Shown piece by piece: positions 20,023-32,460 of a DNA stretch of 64,000 bases (the stretch's first letter is position 1; every line of letters begins with the position of its first letter). The DNA is taken from contig QEOQ01000626.1 of assembly GCA_010279815.1 (NCBI GenBank), forward strand, positions 1,000,671 through 1,064,670, given 5' to 3'. Below the pieces are notes generated by a model that saw nothing but the letters and a program-made list of their open reading frames with translations, did no database searches and was not told the DNA's origin. A program made the position numbers and the translations under genes. The stretch is from Brachionus plicatilis (lineage: Eukaryota > Rotifera > Eurotatoria > Ploima > Brachionidae).

Positions 20023-23000
20023 CTAACTAGATTGATTTAATTTTATAACTTCATTGACCAAATTGGCGGCAATGCGCTCAGCAGTCTCATAATCGTCCGG
20101 AGTGAATTTGGACGCTGATCGCATGGGCATGTAGCTTTTCAATTTTCCAAGCTTTTCTTTTAAAGTAAAATTAGGGCTTTTTTTACTCAGCTGAATAAAT
20201 TGCTCTGAATCATCGTACAACTCCCAAATATCATCTTCATAATTGAGTTGAGCCTCTTGATTTTTCTTCGAGCCTGGTTCTCTGTCCAAAAATCTAATAA
20301 ATCTACCAAATTTATCAATTTTGCCTATTTGCATATTCACACTCAAAGGATTCGACCATAATTCGCCACTTTCGCACTTTTTTTCTGTACAGGATGAGTT
20401 TTCTTTTAAAAACAAATTTTGCTCAAATTTTGTATTGCTGAGTATTTCGCTTTTGTATTTTTGGTACATTTCACTGTTAAGGAACTTTTTAAAGTACCAC
20501 TTATCCAGGATGTTAAAAATGATCAAAAGCGGAATGTAAAAGCAATTTGAGTAAGTGTTCAGGACATATTCCAAGTCTTCGGCTTTGCTTTCTTCAAGTT
20601 GACAAATGTTCACTTCGACTTGCCGCCGCACAAGATCGTCAAAGCCGAGTGGGCACTTAGCCTGCAAACTAATAAAACTAAATAAAATAAAAACTTAATT
20701 TTTTTATTAAATTTTTTAAAAATTTAATACTTATCATATATAATCATAGCATCGCTTTGCCATTGCTTGTACAATTGTTCAAACTGTATATTATCAGGAC
20801 GAGTATCGAAAGCTTGCAGCAATTGCAGATTTTTGGTAAAATTGTCCGCTTGGATCCAAAATTTAAGCAAACAGCTTACTTTTTCTTGTTCGAGATACTT
20901 TGTAAAAAAATTAAATTTAATTATTTTTTTTTTGAATTTTCAGAAATTGTCAAAAATTACCTCAAGGAAAAAAACAACTGCAAAATCATCGTAAAGAAAA
21001 TCGGATAAATTCAAAGTTTTTGAGTCTAGTACGGTTTTGAGATATTTACAGTGATATTCGCTGACTAGATATTTTTCATAAGATCTTTTAATAAAAACAA
21101 TCTTAAAAATTTTTCTAATATCTTTATCAAATGAATATTTTTTTTTTATTTTCGGAAAATAATTAAATTTAAAGTTTTGTATAAAAAAATTTAAGTTTAA
21201 TATAATTTAATATAAATTCTAATGTTGAAGCTCTCAAGAAGGATCTCAAATTACAGTTTAAGCAAGAGAATGGACTAACTGATTCCGTTAAACTTTGCCT
21301 AAAAAATATTAACGACAACAAGTACTTTACGCTACTTATTAATTTAACTAAGTCATTTGGTAGTTCCAGTGGAACAAATATTGGTGATTAGTTTTTTTTT
21401 ACCTTTTTTTTTATATATTTAACTTCTTTTTTTTTTTACTCTTTCTCCTTCAATGGGGGTTAATTTAACAATAAATAAATAAATAAAATAAAAAAATTAA
21501 AACTTTCTTTAGAGCAAAATATGTTTTTCAATTATCTAAGAAAACTTCTAGGATAAATTTTGTAAAAGCTTTCAATCTAAGAATTGACGTTTTTTAGAAT
21601 TTAAAAATTTAATAATTAATTTCAGAAACCAGAAAGTCCATCAGAAATAGCTAAATCATTTAAAATTTTTCAAATTAAAACCTCTTTAAAAAATAATATT
21701 TAAAAATTTCAAATAAAATTAAAAAATGTCCACTAGAATTTTTCAAAAATTAGGTACAAAATAATTCAAAAAAATGGCGTTCAATTTTTAAAATTCTCTA
21801 AAAAAAAACCATGTCTATTAAAAAGCTATAGTCCTTCAAAAATAAGAAGAGATTCGAAAAAATATCGTTATAATCTACTAATTCCCAATAAAAAATCCTC
21901 CTTTTAATTTTTTTTTAATCTAAATTAAAAAAATTTGAATATAACAAATCAGAAAACTAAAATGAATTTAGAAACTTCGAACAACTTAAAAAATGCGGCA
22001 TAGTGAAATTTGGTATAAAAAAAAACAAAAACACATTATTAAAAATTCCAAAGCTTAAGTTCTGATGGGACAAAAAATTTTCTATAAATTGTAGCAACTG
22101 ATAATCATTTCTACCATCAATATACTAATTCTGCAAAACTCAGAAAATAGTAAATTTACGAAATTGCATTATATTAAAAATCCAATTCAACTTTAAGTGG
22201 TGGTACAAAGGATGTATCAGTTGCTATAATTTACAGAACATGTTTTAATCGGTCCATATTAAAGTTCTGGTGTTTTTTATAATTTAATTTTGTTTTCTGT
22301 ACTAAAATACACAATGTTCAGAATTTTGCTGAATCATTATACTGGTGGTACAAAGGATGTATCAGTTGCTACAATTTACAGAACATGTTTAGGTCCTTCA
22401 GAACTTAAGTTTTGACACTTTGTTTTTGATTTTTATACCAAAATTCACAATGCCAAAAATGCTAGTAATTTAAAAAAAACTTGAGACGTGATTAAAAAAA
22501 TTTTTTGAAAAAAAAATTATAATGATCAAATTTATCAATTATAATTTTAAAATACAAGTTAAAGAAACTAACTAAGCATGCATAGGGTATCACATATGAT
22601 CATCCAGCAATCAGCTAATGAAGTTAATACAAAAAAACCAGCATTATTATTAAATGTCGACTACAATACATCATATTTCTTATTTAATTGTTTAAAAGAT
22701 TTATTTTCAAGACGCCGGTACCTAAGGGCTTAGAGACATGTTAGTTTTACAAGCGTAATTAAATAAAAAAAACTTATTTAGTATTTATAAATCACAAACT
22801 GGACTGATTTTGCTCGGAATTCTTTTTAAAAGTTTTTAGAAAATAATATATTTAAATAAATTGTTTTAAAAAAGAATATTATGATTTTATTTTGGTCACC
22901 AGAATATAAGCAATCGAAATTAGTTTTAAATTAAGTGAAACTAAATTATATTTTATAATTGAGTGCCTATTGAAAGTAAGAAAATATTGATATTCAAAAA

Positions 23001-23741
23001 AAAAGTCGAAAAAAAATTCAATCAATTAAAGAGGGGTATTTTTTATAACTATTAATTCTTAAATATCATGATATTCTAAATAACAAATAAATACTTTTCA
23101 AGTGTTAGATAGACATGGTCTATGGCTTGATCGAAACACTTTGGATCAATCATCTGACTGTTTTCGGGACAAATTCCATCTTTTAAAAAGAAATTAAAAA
23201 AAGCCAATTTGAATAAAAAATAAAAGCTTTACTTATAATCTGAGTAATCATTTCGTCTTTAAGTTCAACTAAATACTTTGAATCTTTAGAAACATACTTT
23301 TCAAAAATTGAAATGGCATCTTTGGCAATATCTTAAAAAAAATTAAAATTCATGGTAAGACATTAACAGTTACATTCATGCTCATTACCATTTGATGAAC
23401 ATTTTGAACCAGCGCCCAGGTCGCTTCTAGTTTGTTTAAAATTGTTCACATCTAATAAAAATTTGACCGAATTGCATCCGTTTATTGAGTCCATAAATAA
23501 AATAAAATAAGAAAGTTCATCGTTTTTCTGGTCGAATAAAATATCTTTTAGAGAATGAGCTAGCTTTGATTTTCGCTCATTCAAGTCAAAATTTCCATCA
23601 ATAGCTCCTTTACCTAGGGAAAAATTTACCAAAATCTAAGTAAGTTAAATTCAATTTACCCAAATCGTTCATTATTTGATCATATCCGGGTATTTGATCT
23701 AGGAGTCTTGGCTCCTGCTTGGGATCTCCTAAAAGGCTCAT
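20023..23741 (-). CDS. AKAP10: AKAP10-like dual RGS, PKA-anchoring protein
   Basis: Seven exons close in frame: 23660-23741, 23389-23613, 23233-23331, 23095-23179, 20961-21084, 20731-20897 and 20023-20677, giving 478 aa. The first RGS half appears in exon 2 (LSYFILFMDSINGCNSVKFL). Exons 3-5 hold FEKYVSKDSK, MIDPKCFDQAIDHVYLTLEK and SEYHCKYLKTVL. The second RGS domain spans exons 5-7 (YLEQEKVSCLLKFWIQADNF, then SLQAKCPLGFDDLVRRQVEV, ending WYFKKFLNSEMYQKY). The C-terminus has an amphipathic helix ETAERIAANLVNEVIKL in the place of the PKA regulatory-subunit anchor. Order and spacing follow vertebrate AKAP10 (D-AKAP2), but the N-terminus and the stretch between RGS domains are shorter. The intron between exons 4 and 5 is 2.0 kb and carries a foldback element. 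Confidence 0.9.
21221..21391 (+). other. Orphan coding-like fragment within an AKAP10 intron
   Basis: Plus strand, opposite to the host gene. About 56 open codons include LKLQFKQENGLTDSVKLCLK and end at TAG. A T-rich stretch and then an (AATA)n-like tail to about 21495 follow. The composition is protein-like. It could be the 3' end of a 5'-truncated retroposed element or of an unknown gene. No family is recognised. Confidence 0.35.
21997..22454. mobile_element. Foldback element, family FB1, copy 1
   Basis: It begins GGCATAGTGAAATTTGGTAT and ends, inverted, TACCAAAATTCACAATGCC. Internally it repeats GTGGTACAAAGGATGTATCA followed by GTTGCTATAATTTACAGAAC in both orientations. It is non-coding and lies in intron 4 of the AKAP10-like gene. 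A sister copy is at 48307-48807. Confidence 0.65.
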
Positions 23742-26700
23742 TTTTTTTGCATCTATGAAAAAGAAAAAACTGTTCAACAATTTTTTTTGGATTTTTTTAA
23801 TTCAAATTATCTTTAAATTATTTTTTATCATCAATGAACAGATATTTTTAATTTATAATTAGTTTGGATCTTTGTATATAAAAATTTGCTCCTTAAAAAG
23901 ATATAAATAATTTGTTTAATTAATTAAAATAATTTTTTCGGTCATTTGATTTTTCAAAACGGTAGTCAAATTCCTAATTATGCAAAATAATTTAATTCTA
24001 ATTTTATAATTTAAAAAACCGAAATTTTAGTATGATCGGATTCAAAGTTAAGTTATTTTTGACTTAAATTTTGATGGAAAAATTTTTTTTTCTAATTTAA
24101 TTTTAAATCTTTGATTATGTTTTAAGAAAAAAATTATTTTCTCTTTAATTTTTGAATAAAACTTGGTTAAAATTAATATTAATAATAAATATTTATAAAA
24201 ATTCAAGATAAGTCATTTAAAATTCAAAATTAATGAAGAAAACTTTAAAAAAATTTATTTTAATTTTTTTTAAAGATTTAATTAAATATTATTTTACAAT
24301 TCAATTTCAAAACAAATATTATCTAGATCTAATTTTGATCCTGACAAACTTAGATTTAAAATCTATTAATCTTAAAAATTACACCACCAAAAATTTTTTG
24401 TAATTATTTTATTATGAGTAAAAAACAAAACCTTTGTTGAAATATAATGTTATCGACTCATGGTTTAGGGCTAAGGGATGTTTAAAGGTAAAGATATGTC
24501 TAAAATCATTTAATTAAAAAATCATATAAATTATTATTTACTCTGTGTTTTTACTGGGCTCATCGACAAAAGGTTTAATAATGAAAAAACTTTCGTTCTA
24601 TCTATCTTGGAAAATTTTGGTTAGGCTAATTTCTCTTAATTTTCAAATAATTTTAAAAATGAATTTTTTTAATAATTTTTTTAATTTTTTTAATTGTGTT
24701 ATTCTTGGCCAAATTTAATCCTTTTATTGGGCATGCTTTTTCTAGGAAATTTATCATTTTTTCATTTTGATTTTATCTTCATTCAGATGTTGATCTTAAA
24801 GTTTCATGAGATTTAGATTGTTCAACTTCCTTTTAAAAAAATGTTTTTTTGGTAGAATCTACAAGCTCTGTAGCTTTTTTTTGAAAATTAAATGTCTTTG
24901 ATATATTTTTTTAAAAAAATGCCATAAGCTCACAGAATATTCTGCATAAAGCAGTCTTTAAAAACACTTTTGTCCCAATAAAGATCACTATATTATATAC
25001 CCAAGGTAATTTTTTCTTATCGTTATCTTCTCCAGAACATTAAGAGTTTTTATATCTGATAACGAAAAGTGCACTTTCTCTAATATTTTTCATTCAAATT
25101 TTTTTTTTATATTTTTTAAATTTTCAAAATGATTTTCTTGATATTTTATACAAAGTTTTATCTACAGTCCTGCTATGAAACAATGGATTTTTCTCTTTTT
25201 AACATTATATACGGCAATATAAAAACGTATTTAATGTAATATATCGATGTTTTAAGTAAATTCAGGATATTTTTAATAAATTTGAAGAAAAAAAGTTCTA
25301 ATATTTGAGGAAATGAAATTAAAATCTCAAACTTTATTGAATTTTTTAAAGTTAATTTTAGTTGTTTATTCTAAAAATTGTATGAAATGGTAAAAAATAA
25401 TAAAGTATTTTTTAAAAATTTAAGTTTACTTGTAAAAAATATAAACTTAAAAAAAGCTGCTTAAAACAAAGATACTAAGAGCTTTTAAGTAATAATACAA
25501 ATTCTATTTAGCCAAATTTGAGTCTATGATCACATTTAAATGATCATTCTCAAAACTTATGATTAAAAGAAGGTTTTTTGGTAATTATTTTATTTAATTT
25601 TATTTTTCTTTAGGTCTTTTTTCCAATAATGGTGAAATTAGAATATTTAAATTTATTATATGTCATTTAATAAAAAGTTTAAGAATCAAAAAATTCAGGC
25701 ATATCATTCTGAAGAGTATTCAATTTTATTTTAATTTTCATATAATAGATTTCAATTTTTTGGATTGCAAAGTAGCTGGAATCAAAAAAATCTTACTTTT
25801 TAAAAAATCTAGAATTTAATGGCTCACAGTGTTCACTGAAAAACTAAAAATCACATGGAATTAACTCTGGTATGGTGAATAAAAAAGACGTGATTCGATT
25901 TTAAAGAAAGTCTTATTAATAGTCTAGCATTGTCAAATTAGAGTTTATTTAAAACTTACCAGTTTTCAACATTTTATTTATGGCAGTTTAAGGACTCAAG
26001 TCTGTTGATACCCAACTGTAATTTTATGCTCTGTTCTCAATTTTTAAGTGAAACATTATTAAAATATAGATATTTAATTTTTATTAATTTTTTAGCTTTT
26101 TAACAATAAAGTTTAATTAAGGATTTTAAAATTTTAAAATTAATAATCCAACAAATTAATGCTATTATCCATTTGAAAGCTAAATGAGTAGCATTTATTT
26201 AAAAAAAAACATTCAAAATCTACAGAATCAATTAAAACGTCGAAAATTTTAGATATCACTAAGTTTATTTGGCAAATATTTGATATCGCAGGAGTAAATC
26301 TTTTTTAAGGCTTACAATTAATCAGTATTTACGTAATTTCCTGCTAAGAGGGCGACCATCTATAGCGTGTTGTTAATTATGAATCAAAAATACTAAAATA
26401 ATGCTGATCAAAAAAATTTAATTAAAACTTTAAAATATTTTTCAAAAATCTTTTTATTGCTGTGACAAATATTCAAGTTTATGATGTTTAATTAGCAATG
26501 TTAGTAATAAAAAATATTTGGAGAAATTTAATAAATTTAAATGACGCTAGCAAAGATTGTGCTGACAAAATTTCACTTAATTTTTTAAGTAAACAAAACA
26601 ATTGGATTGAATAGGTCCTTGTTGTCTAAAAGCTCAGTTAAAATAAATTGGAAATTATTTCCTAGACCATTTATGTAGAAATTAAACCATAAATAAATTG

Positions 26701-27602
26701 ATTTAAATCTTTTATTCCTAAATTTTTGTATTTTAAAAAGTGTCGTTTTCATACATTATTCTAGATTGACAAAAGAATTTCTTCTCTTTTTTTGAATATA
26801 TTTAAATATACTGACAATTCCTCATCAGTTTTTGGATAGATAAAACATGACTGAAAAACAAATTGATATTTAAAATTTTATAATTTGAGATTAAAAATTT
26901 TTCGAAATCGATATAACTAGCTTCAAAAATTGGACTTAAATTCAATTTTAAAACAATAAACTTAAAGCATATTGATTTTATAATAAAAGTTTAATTAAAA
27001 TTGAAAAATATTTGATCAAAGATTAAATTTTCAATACTTCTTTTTTTAAGGTTTTTTTTCTAGATTAGTTTTTAATGGTTATATTTTTTTTTATTAATTA
27101 AATTTTTTCGCTATTTTAGGAAAATCAAAAAAATGTATTCGAAAAATTTCAAAAATGTGAATAAAATCTAATTAAAAATTAAAAACATTTAAATTATTTT
27201 CAAATGTCATTGAAGACTGATATTTGAAAGCGAGCGTTAATCTCATTTCAGCTCAGAATCGATGCTATTCTGATAAGGAAATTTAAATTTTTTAAAATTC
27301 CATTAAGATATTTCAAAAATTTTAAAAAGATCATGTTTAGATAAGGACTAGCTTGCAATATTTACAAAAATGGGATCTAATGGAAGCGGAAATTTTAATT
27401 CATATCAGTAGAATTCAAAGCTTTCATTTCATCATTTCCCAATATGTTCCAATCGGATTTTTTCATTTTATCTCTACAATAGAATTTCTACTCATTCCGA
27501 ATTTACCTATAAATAAATCTTTTAAAAAGAGCTTTTTTCATTTTAATTTAGTATTAAGTTTTTTTTCTAGCAAAAAAAATCGAATCGAGAAATAACTCAG
27601 AG
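23742..27602. other. Intergenic, 3.9 kb
   Basis: Strongly AT-rich. I find no gene I can support. Isolated splice-like signals exist (see rejected items). The stretch should contain the promoters of the AKAP10-like gene and of the neuropeptide-like gene. Confidence 0.35.
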
Positions 27603-28020
27603 ATGGATCGTGTCACTTTAAGTTCCAAACTCATAGTCTTAATTGTTGTTTTATGCTCGCTGAATTTTTATTTGGCCAAATGTGACTGTGAGTATTATTT
27701 TTTAATTAGACGAAATAGTCTAAATTTTTTAATAAGATTTGGGAAGAAATTTCAAACAATTTGGTCCAGTGTCATTCTCGGAAAAAAACAGAGACTATGA
27801 CGTCTTGGATTCTTCAGAGTTAGAATCGAATGAAATGACTGAAAAAGAATATGTGAACAAGATGAGACTTTTGGAATACATTCTAAATGAAATGAACCAA
27901 AAACCAGAGCTATATAAGCCCGTATTCAAGAGAGGTTTTGCCAGATCTTTGGGAAAAGATGATCGAAGACGACCTGGATGGGAATTAGCTTATGGAAAGC
28001 GAAAACGTAGCACTAATTAA
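27603..28020 (+). CDS. Neuropeptide-like precursor with amidation sites
   Basis: Two exons, 27603-27687 and 27737-28020, joined across a 49-bp GT-AG intron, give 122 aa. A signal peptide is evident (LIVLIVVLCSLNFYLA, residues about 10-25). The body is acidic and polar. The C-terminal third has paired basic sites and two glycines placed for amidation: KR-GFARSLG-K, then RRR-PGWELAYG-KRKR. Processing at these sites would release GFARSL-amide and (R)PGWELAY-amide; this is inferred from general convertase and amidation rules. I do not recognise either peptide as a named family. The basic sites, short length and signal peptide together make a secreted peptide precursor the best reading. Confidence 0.7.
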
Positions 28021-28156
28021 GCATTAATGGTTTTTTAAAACACATTTTAATTTTTCTTGGAGAATTTTGTTTGCCAACATTAGCCATTTTATTTAAATAA
28101 AAGTTCAATTAAAAATCAGTTTTTTTATTATAAAAAATAAATTAATTTAAAATTGA

Positions 28157-31100
28157 TTAATTAAAGCTTGTTAAAAATTCTCCATTTTCTTTTTTTTTAA
28201 AGTAAATAACCACATCGTCATCGTCGTCATTTGTATCATCTTTGTTTATGATGTCTTCTTGCTGAAGATTCGAGTCATAAAAGCTTAAAAAAATACATCA
28301 AAACTGGTTTTTTTTATTGATTAATTTTTTACTGTTCGTTTCGAATTTTATAAAAACTTTTCAGATTTTTTATTTTTTTGAAAAATAATTCATTTTTTAA
28401 CAGATCTTTAGCCGTAGGTCTTTGATTGGGATCTTTCTCAAGCATTCTAAATTAATTGTTTAAAGTCTTTTTATCTCTGCATTATTTTGTTAGCTTTTGG
28501 TGTCTTTAAAATTTTGGGCTAAAAATTGCTGATGATCAAATGTTCACCAAGTCTATGATGCATATTCGATATTATAGATTTCATGTTATCTGTGATTATG
28601 CCGAAAAATAGAAAAAGAATGTATTTAAAACTCATCTTTTATTTGTTTTTTTGTATCTCTAAAAGCGAACAAAAATGCTTCATTTTTTTATAATTAATTA
28701 AAAATGTTGTTTTTTGTAATTTTTCAAAAAATTTATTTTTTTTAAATTTTTTTTTGCGTGAAAAATTCTCAAGTGTCTATTTATTTTTTTTGAGTTTGAA
28801 TGAAAAGCTATTTAAATAAAAACATCTTTTCTAGAAATCAAAATATTGAATTAGAAGATCCTGAACAAGATTTATTTAGCGAATGCGATGACAATAAAGA
28901 TGAAGAAGTTCAGTAAAGCTCGGTAAATGCTCAGTAAATTTATTTCCCTAAAAAATGTGTATTTGCTAGGCATATAAATTTTTTAATGATTTGTAAATTT
29001 TTTTTAATTTCGACTGATAATAAATTATACTCAAAAGTCGAAACCTTAGAAAAGACAATGGCTTGGAATGAAATACAATTAGCCTTTTTTTTTAATATTT
29101 TTTATAGAGGGAAAGTTGAGCTGAATCCGAAATTTTGGTTTGAATTAATATTATTAAATAGAATAAGAATTTTTAACATGTTATTTAAAAAAAAAATATT
29201 TAGTAGATTAGTGATAAATTAGAAATTATAGAGCTATTAAAGTAATTAACACGACTGAAAAATTCTTAAACTTAGGAATATTAGAAGGCTCTTAAATTAA
29301 TATCTTTTTAAATTTAAAAAATAATTAAAAATATTTTCGAATTTTTTTTCACAATAATTGAGCAGCATATTAAAAAAATTTTTTATATTTTAGAATTTTT
29401 TTTTTGAAAAAGCTAAAAAAATGTGTTTTTATGATTTTTCAGGATGTACAAAAACAAAATTGAGAGTGCTTGTTCTTTTGGTTATTGGTTTTAGGTGGTA
29501 ATTTATTTTGTCTATCAGCTTGAATTTTTTGAATTCTTGAAAAAGATTTACACAAATTGTCCTTTGGTTTAGACTTGAAATTTCATTCACTGATTTATAA
29601 AAGGGATGTACTTAGTATCCTTTTTGTGTTTTTGTTGTAAAAAATATGTTATTTTTATACTTTTTAAAACTATTTATGTTCCCTCTAGTTTTTTTCTTAC
29701 CTTTTTCGCTAATATAAAATCATGTTAAAGCTCGGTAAATACTCAGTAAATTGATTTCCCTAAAAAATGTGTTTTTGCTAGAACAAAAACCAAATTTCTT
29801 CTCCTCATTTAGAAAAAAATGATGATCATTTTTTTCCTATTAAATTAATATTTACACTACTAGGATAATAACATTTCTCAGCAAATAAGCAGTTAAAAAA
29901 ATTTTACCCAAAATTATATCATGTTTTGAATATTGAAAGAGGTCGGCAGATGTGTTTTCAATTTCTTCTTTTTTTCTTCAGCTCTCAAATATCTAAACAT
30001 GCATAGCCATGCTCTTTCAGCTAATTTTAATTTTAATTAAGTTGATTTTGTCACAAAATCATCTAAATTTTTTTATTTCTTAAACAGTTTCTTAAATTGT
30101 TTATTAGTTTACATTAAGTTAATGTTAAAAAAATGAATTCCGTTTGTTATTTTTCTAATTATAAATTTGCAATTATTGTAAAAAAGTTTGTTTTTTCAAT
30201 GCGATTTTTTTATAAATTTTTTTTTTCGAGTAAACCGAATTTTCGTTAATTCGAATAAATTTTTTGAGATATCTGTTCGGTTTAAAGAGGGTTGACCGTA
30301 CTTTACATCATATATTTTTTATCATTTAATTAAATTTTTTTGTTTTTAGATTCTTATTTTCTAGTCTTTACTGACTTGTTTTTAAGTCAAATTCACTAAA
30401 ATTAATGCCAAAGTCAAGACTTTTAGAGTCTTAATATTGTTTTTGAAGCTTAATATGGTTCGGATTTTTGTGTCATCAGCATTTTCTTTAAATTATTCAA
30501 CTCTAAATTTTGAAAGTAATGAATCAGAATGGTTTGCCTGAAATAATTTTTTGAGTCACATGAAATTTTTTGGTGAAAATGTTCTAATGTCTTATTTAAT
30601 TTCATAAATTTAATTTAATTTTTCAGAATTAGAACTATACTTTAAATTCACAAAAAAAAATTGACTAGGAATCGGAAAAAATTAATGTTCATAAATCTGC
30701 ATATATTGACTAACAAGATATTTTTTTTTACTATATTGATAGAAATTAAAAATTATGGTTGCATTTGTTTGAGAAAGTGTTACAAGAACAGTTGATCCAA
30801 ATTTGAAAAAAGGAAATAAAGTAAAAAAAAATAGAATTGAAGTAAATTTATATAGATAGCAGCAAAAGGATTTTATTTAATTTTAAATACAGTAGTTTGA
30901 CATATTCTTTTTAAATTGGCCTAACCTAAACTCATAAACTGATCACAGATTCGGCGAGAATTTGATCATAAACTAGACATAAATATTTTAATAAAAATAA
31001 TTATTATTTTTTTAACAATAATCATTGATTTTTAAAAAAATGTAACTTACTTTTTGAATATTGTTTTTAATCCTATAGAATAGGAATTCGGTAAATTTGG

Positions 31101-31845
31101 TTGATTATGATAGACAATTTTGTAGATTATTTCTGGCTCAGTTTTACCAGAATAAGCTAACTTAAATGTGCACATTTCAAACACAATGCAACCTAGAGAC
31201 CAAATATCACTTTTGAAATCATATTTGCCTGAAAATCTTTCCGGACTTGTATAGCTGGTTGTTCCTTTAAGACAATGGGAACCAGTGCGTATATAGGTGC
31301 TAGTTTCTGGGATGACTTTTGAGATGCCAAAGTCACCAATAACCAAATGAATGCTGTGTTCATCATGCTTTGTTTTCTTTAAAAAAACATTTCTTGTTTT
31401 GAGATCTCGGTGTATAATTCCCATTGAGTGTATGTAAACCAAAGCCGAAAGTAACTGGATTGTTAATTCTATGACAAGTTCCTCTGCTAAAATGCATCCG
31501 TCTTTATTTCTGGAATTAAGAAATTCTTTAAGATCACCACCATCACAATATTCAGTCACAATACAAAAATGATGATCTTCGAAATAAGACTCATGAAAAA
31601 CTAGAACGTGATCATGTTCGATTTTTGACAAAAGATCGGCCTCGCGCGCCACATCGATTGCGTCCTCTGGTCGAACGTCTCTCAAAGCTATTTTTTTGAT
31701 TACCTTACTTCTTTAAGTGATTAAAAATAAATATAAAATTAGAAAATCTAAATTACGATTTTTTTTCTTTTAAATCTGATACTAAATAAGCGACCCCAAA
31801 TCCACCTCTGTTTAATTCTTTTTCAAAACGGTATTTATAAGACAT
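28157..31845 (-). CDS. NEK-family serine/threonine kinase
   Basis: Four exons: 31757-31845, 31051-31710, 28333-28446 and 28157-28283, in matching phases, give 329 aa. The glycine loop is ELNRGGFGVAYLV; its first usual Gly is Asn12. The ATP Lys lies in VIKKI (residue 35) and the alpha-C Glu in VAREADLL (about 53). The catalytic loop is HRDLKTRNVFL (130-140) and DFG is at 156-158. GTTSYTSPERF and SDIWSLGCIVFEMCTF follow. YCDGGDL and HRDLKT-N-FL are NEK signatures. The domain ends with MLEKDPNQRPTAKDLL. The tail is short and acidic (DDTNDDDDD), with no coiled coil or RCC1 repeats. All catalytic residues are present. The 2.6 kb intron carries repeats and a pogo-like end. Confidence 0.88.
28914..28969 (+). 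repeat. Direct repeat, copy 1 (pairs with 29726)
   Basis: AAAGCTCGGTAAATGCTCAG and the following 35 bases recur at 29726-29781 with a few changes. An open frame just before it reads IELEDPEQDLFSECDDNKDE on the plus strand. The pair may mark the ends of an 870-bp insertion in the kinase intron. Confidence 0.5.
29726..29781 (+). repeat. Direct repeat, copy 2 (pairs with 28914)
   Basis: AAAGCTCGGTAAATACTCAG, with the same continuation through ATTTCCCTAAAAAATGTG to TTGCTAG as copy 1. Confidence 0.5.
30226..30300 (-). mobile_element. Terminus of a pogo/Tigger-like element
   Basis: On the minus strand the sequence starts TACGGTCAACCCTCTTTAAA and continues with CCGAACAGATATCTC and paired 'TTCGAATTAACG' words. 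This is the style of Tc1-pogo/Tigger ends, with TA at the border. The other end was not found. Confidence 0.4.
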
Positions 31846-32460
31846 TAGTGTGTCTAATTTTAAAAGATATTTTTTTAAAATTAGTTTGGTTATTTAAAAA
31901 ATAAGAGAAAAACGAAGCTTTTTATTAAGATTTTTTTTTACGAAATCAAACATAATTTTTATGATTATTTTAAATAAAAGATTTTCTTATCACAATTTCT
32001 ATTTTCATTAGTAAGGAAGTAATGACTAGTCAAATGAAGTCAACAAATAGTTGTTATTGAAACAAATAATATACAAAAATAATAATAATTGTCTGATTAT
32101 TAATTTATTTCTTGCTGAAAATGATCTCAAAATTCTTATATTTTAGAATAATGTCCAAAAATTTATTTTCAATTTAAAAAAATGACTGTTTTTTTTAAGT
32201 TCTTTCTTAAGAGACATTTTAAGTCAAGACTGTGTATTTTTTCAATTGATTTCCAGACATGTGAATGAATATCGAAAAAATATTATTTATTTATTTATCT
32301 CTTTTATTTGTATATGACGAGTTATAAATAAATTAAGTTAATAAAGAAAAATATAATAAAAATTAAAATAGATAGATTAAAATAAAAGAGCGACAGGTTT
32401 CAAATTAAAATTTAAATATATCTTATTTTGTCTTTTTTCTTTTTTGAATCATTCAATATT

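Noticed and set aside
25960..25972. Minus-strand ATGTTGAAAACTG followed by GTAAGT
   Set aside because: A good donor after an ATG, but no downstream exon with coding content could be found.
27353..27595. 80-codon plus-strand frame before the neuropeptide-like gene
   Set aside because: Phe/Ile-rich low complexity; it lies in the presumed promoter and the next gene has its own start and signal peptide.
28986..29222. 78-codon plus-strand frame in the NEK intron
   Set aside because: Low complexity and no conserved motif; it lies between two direct repeats.
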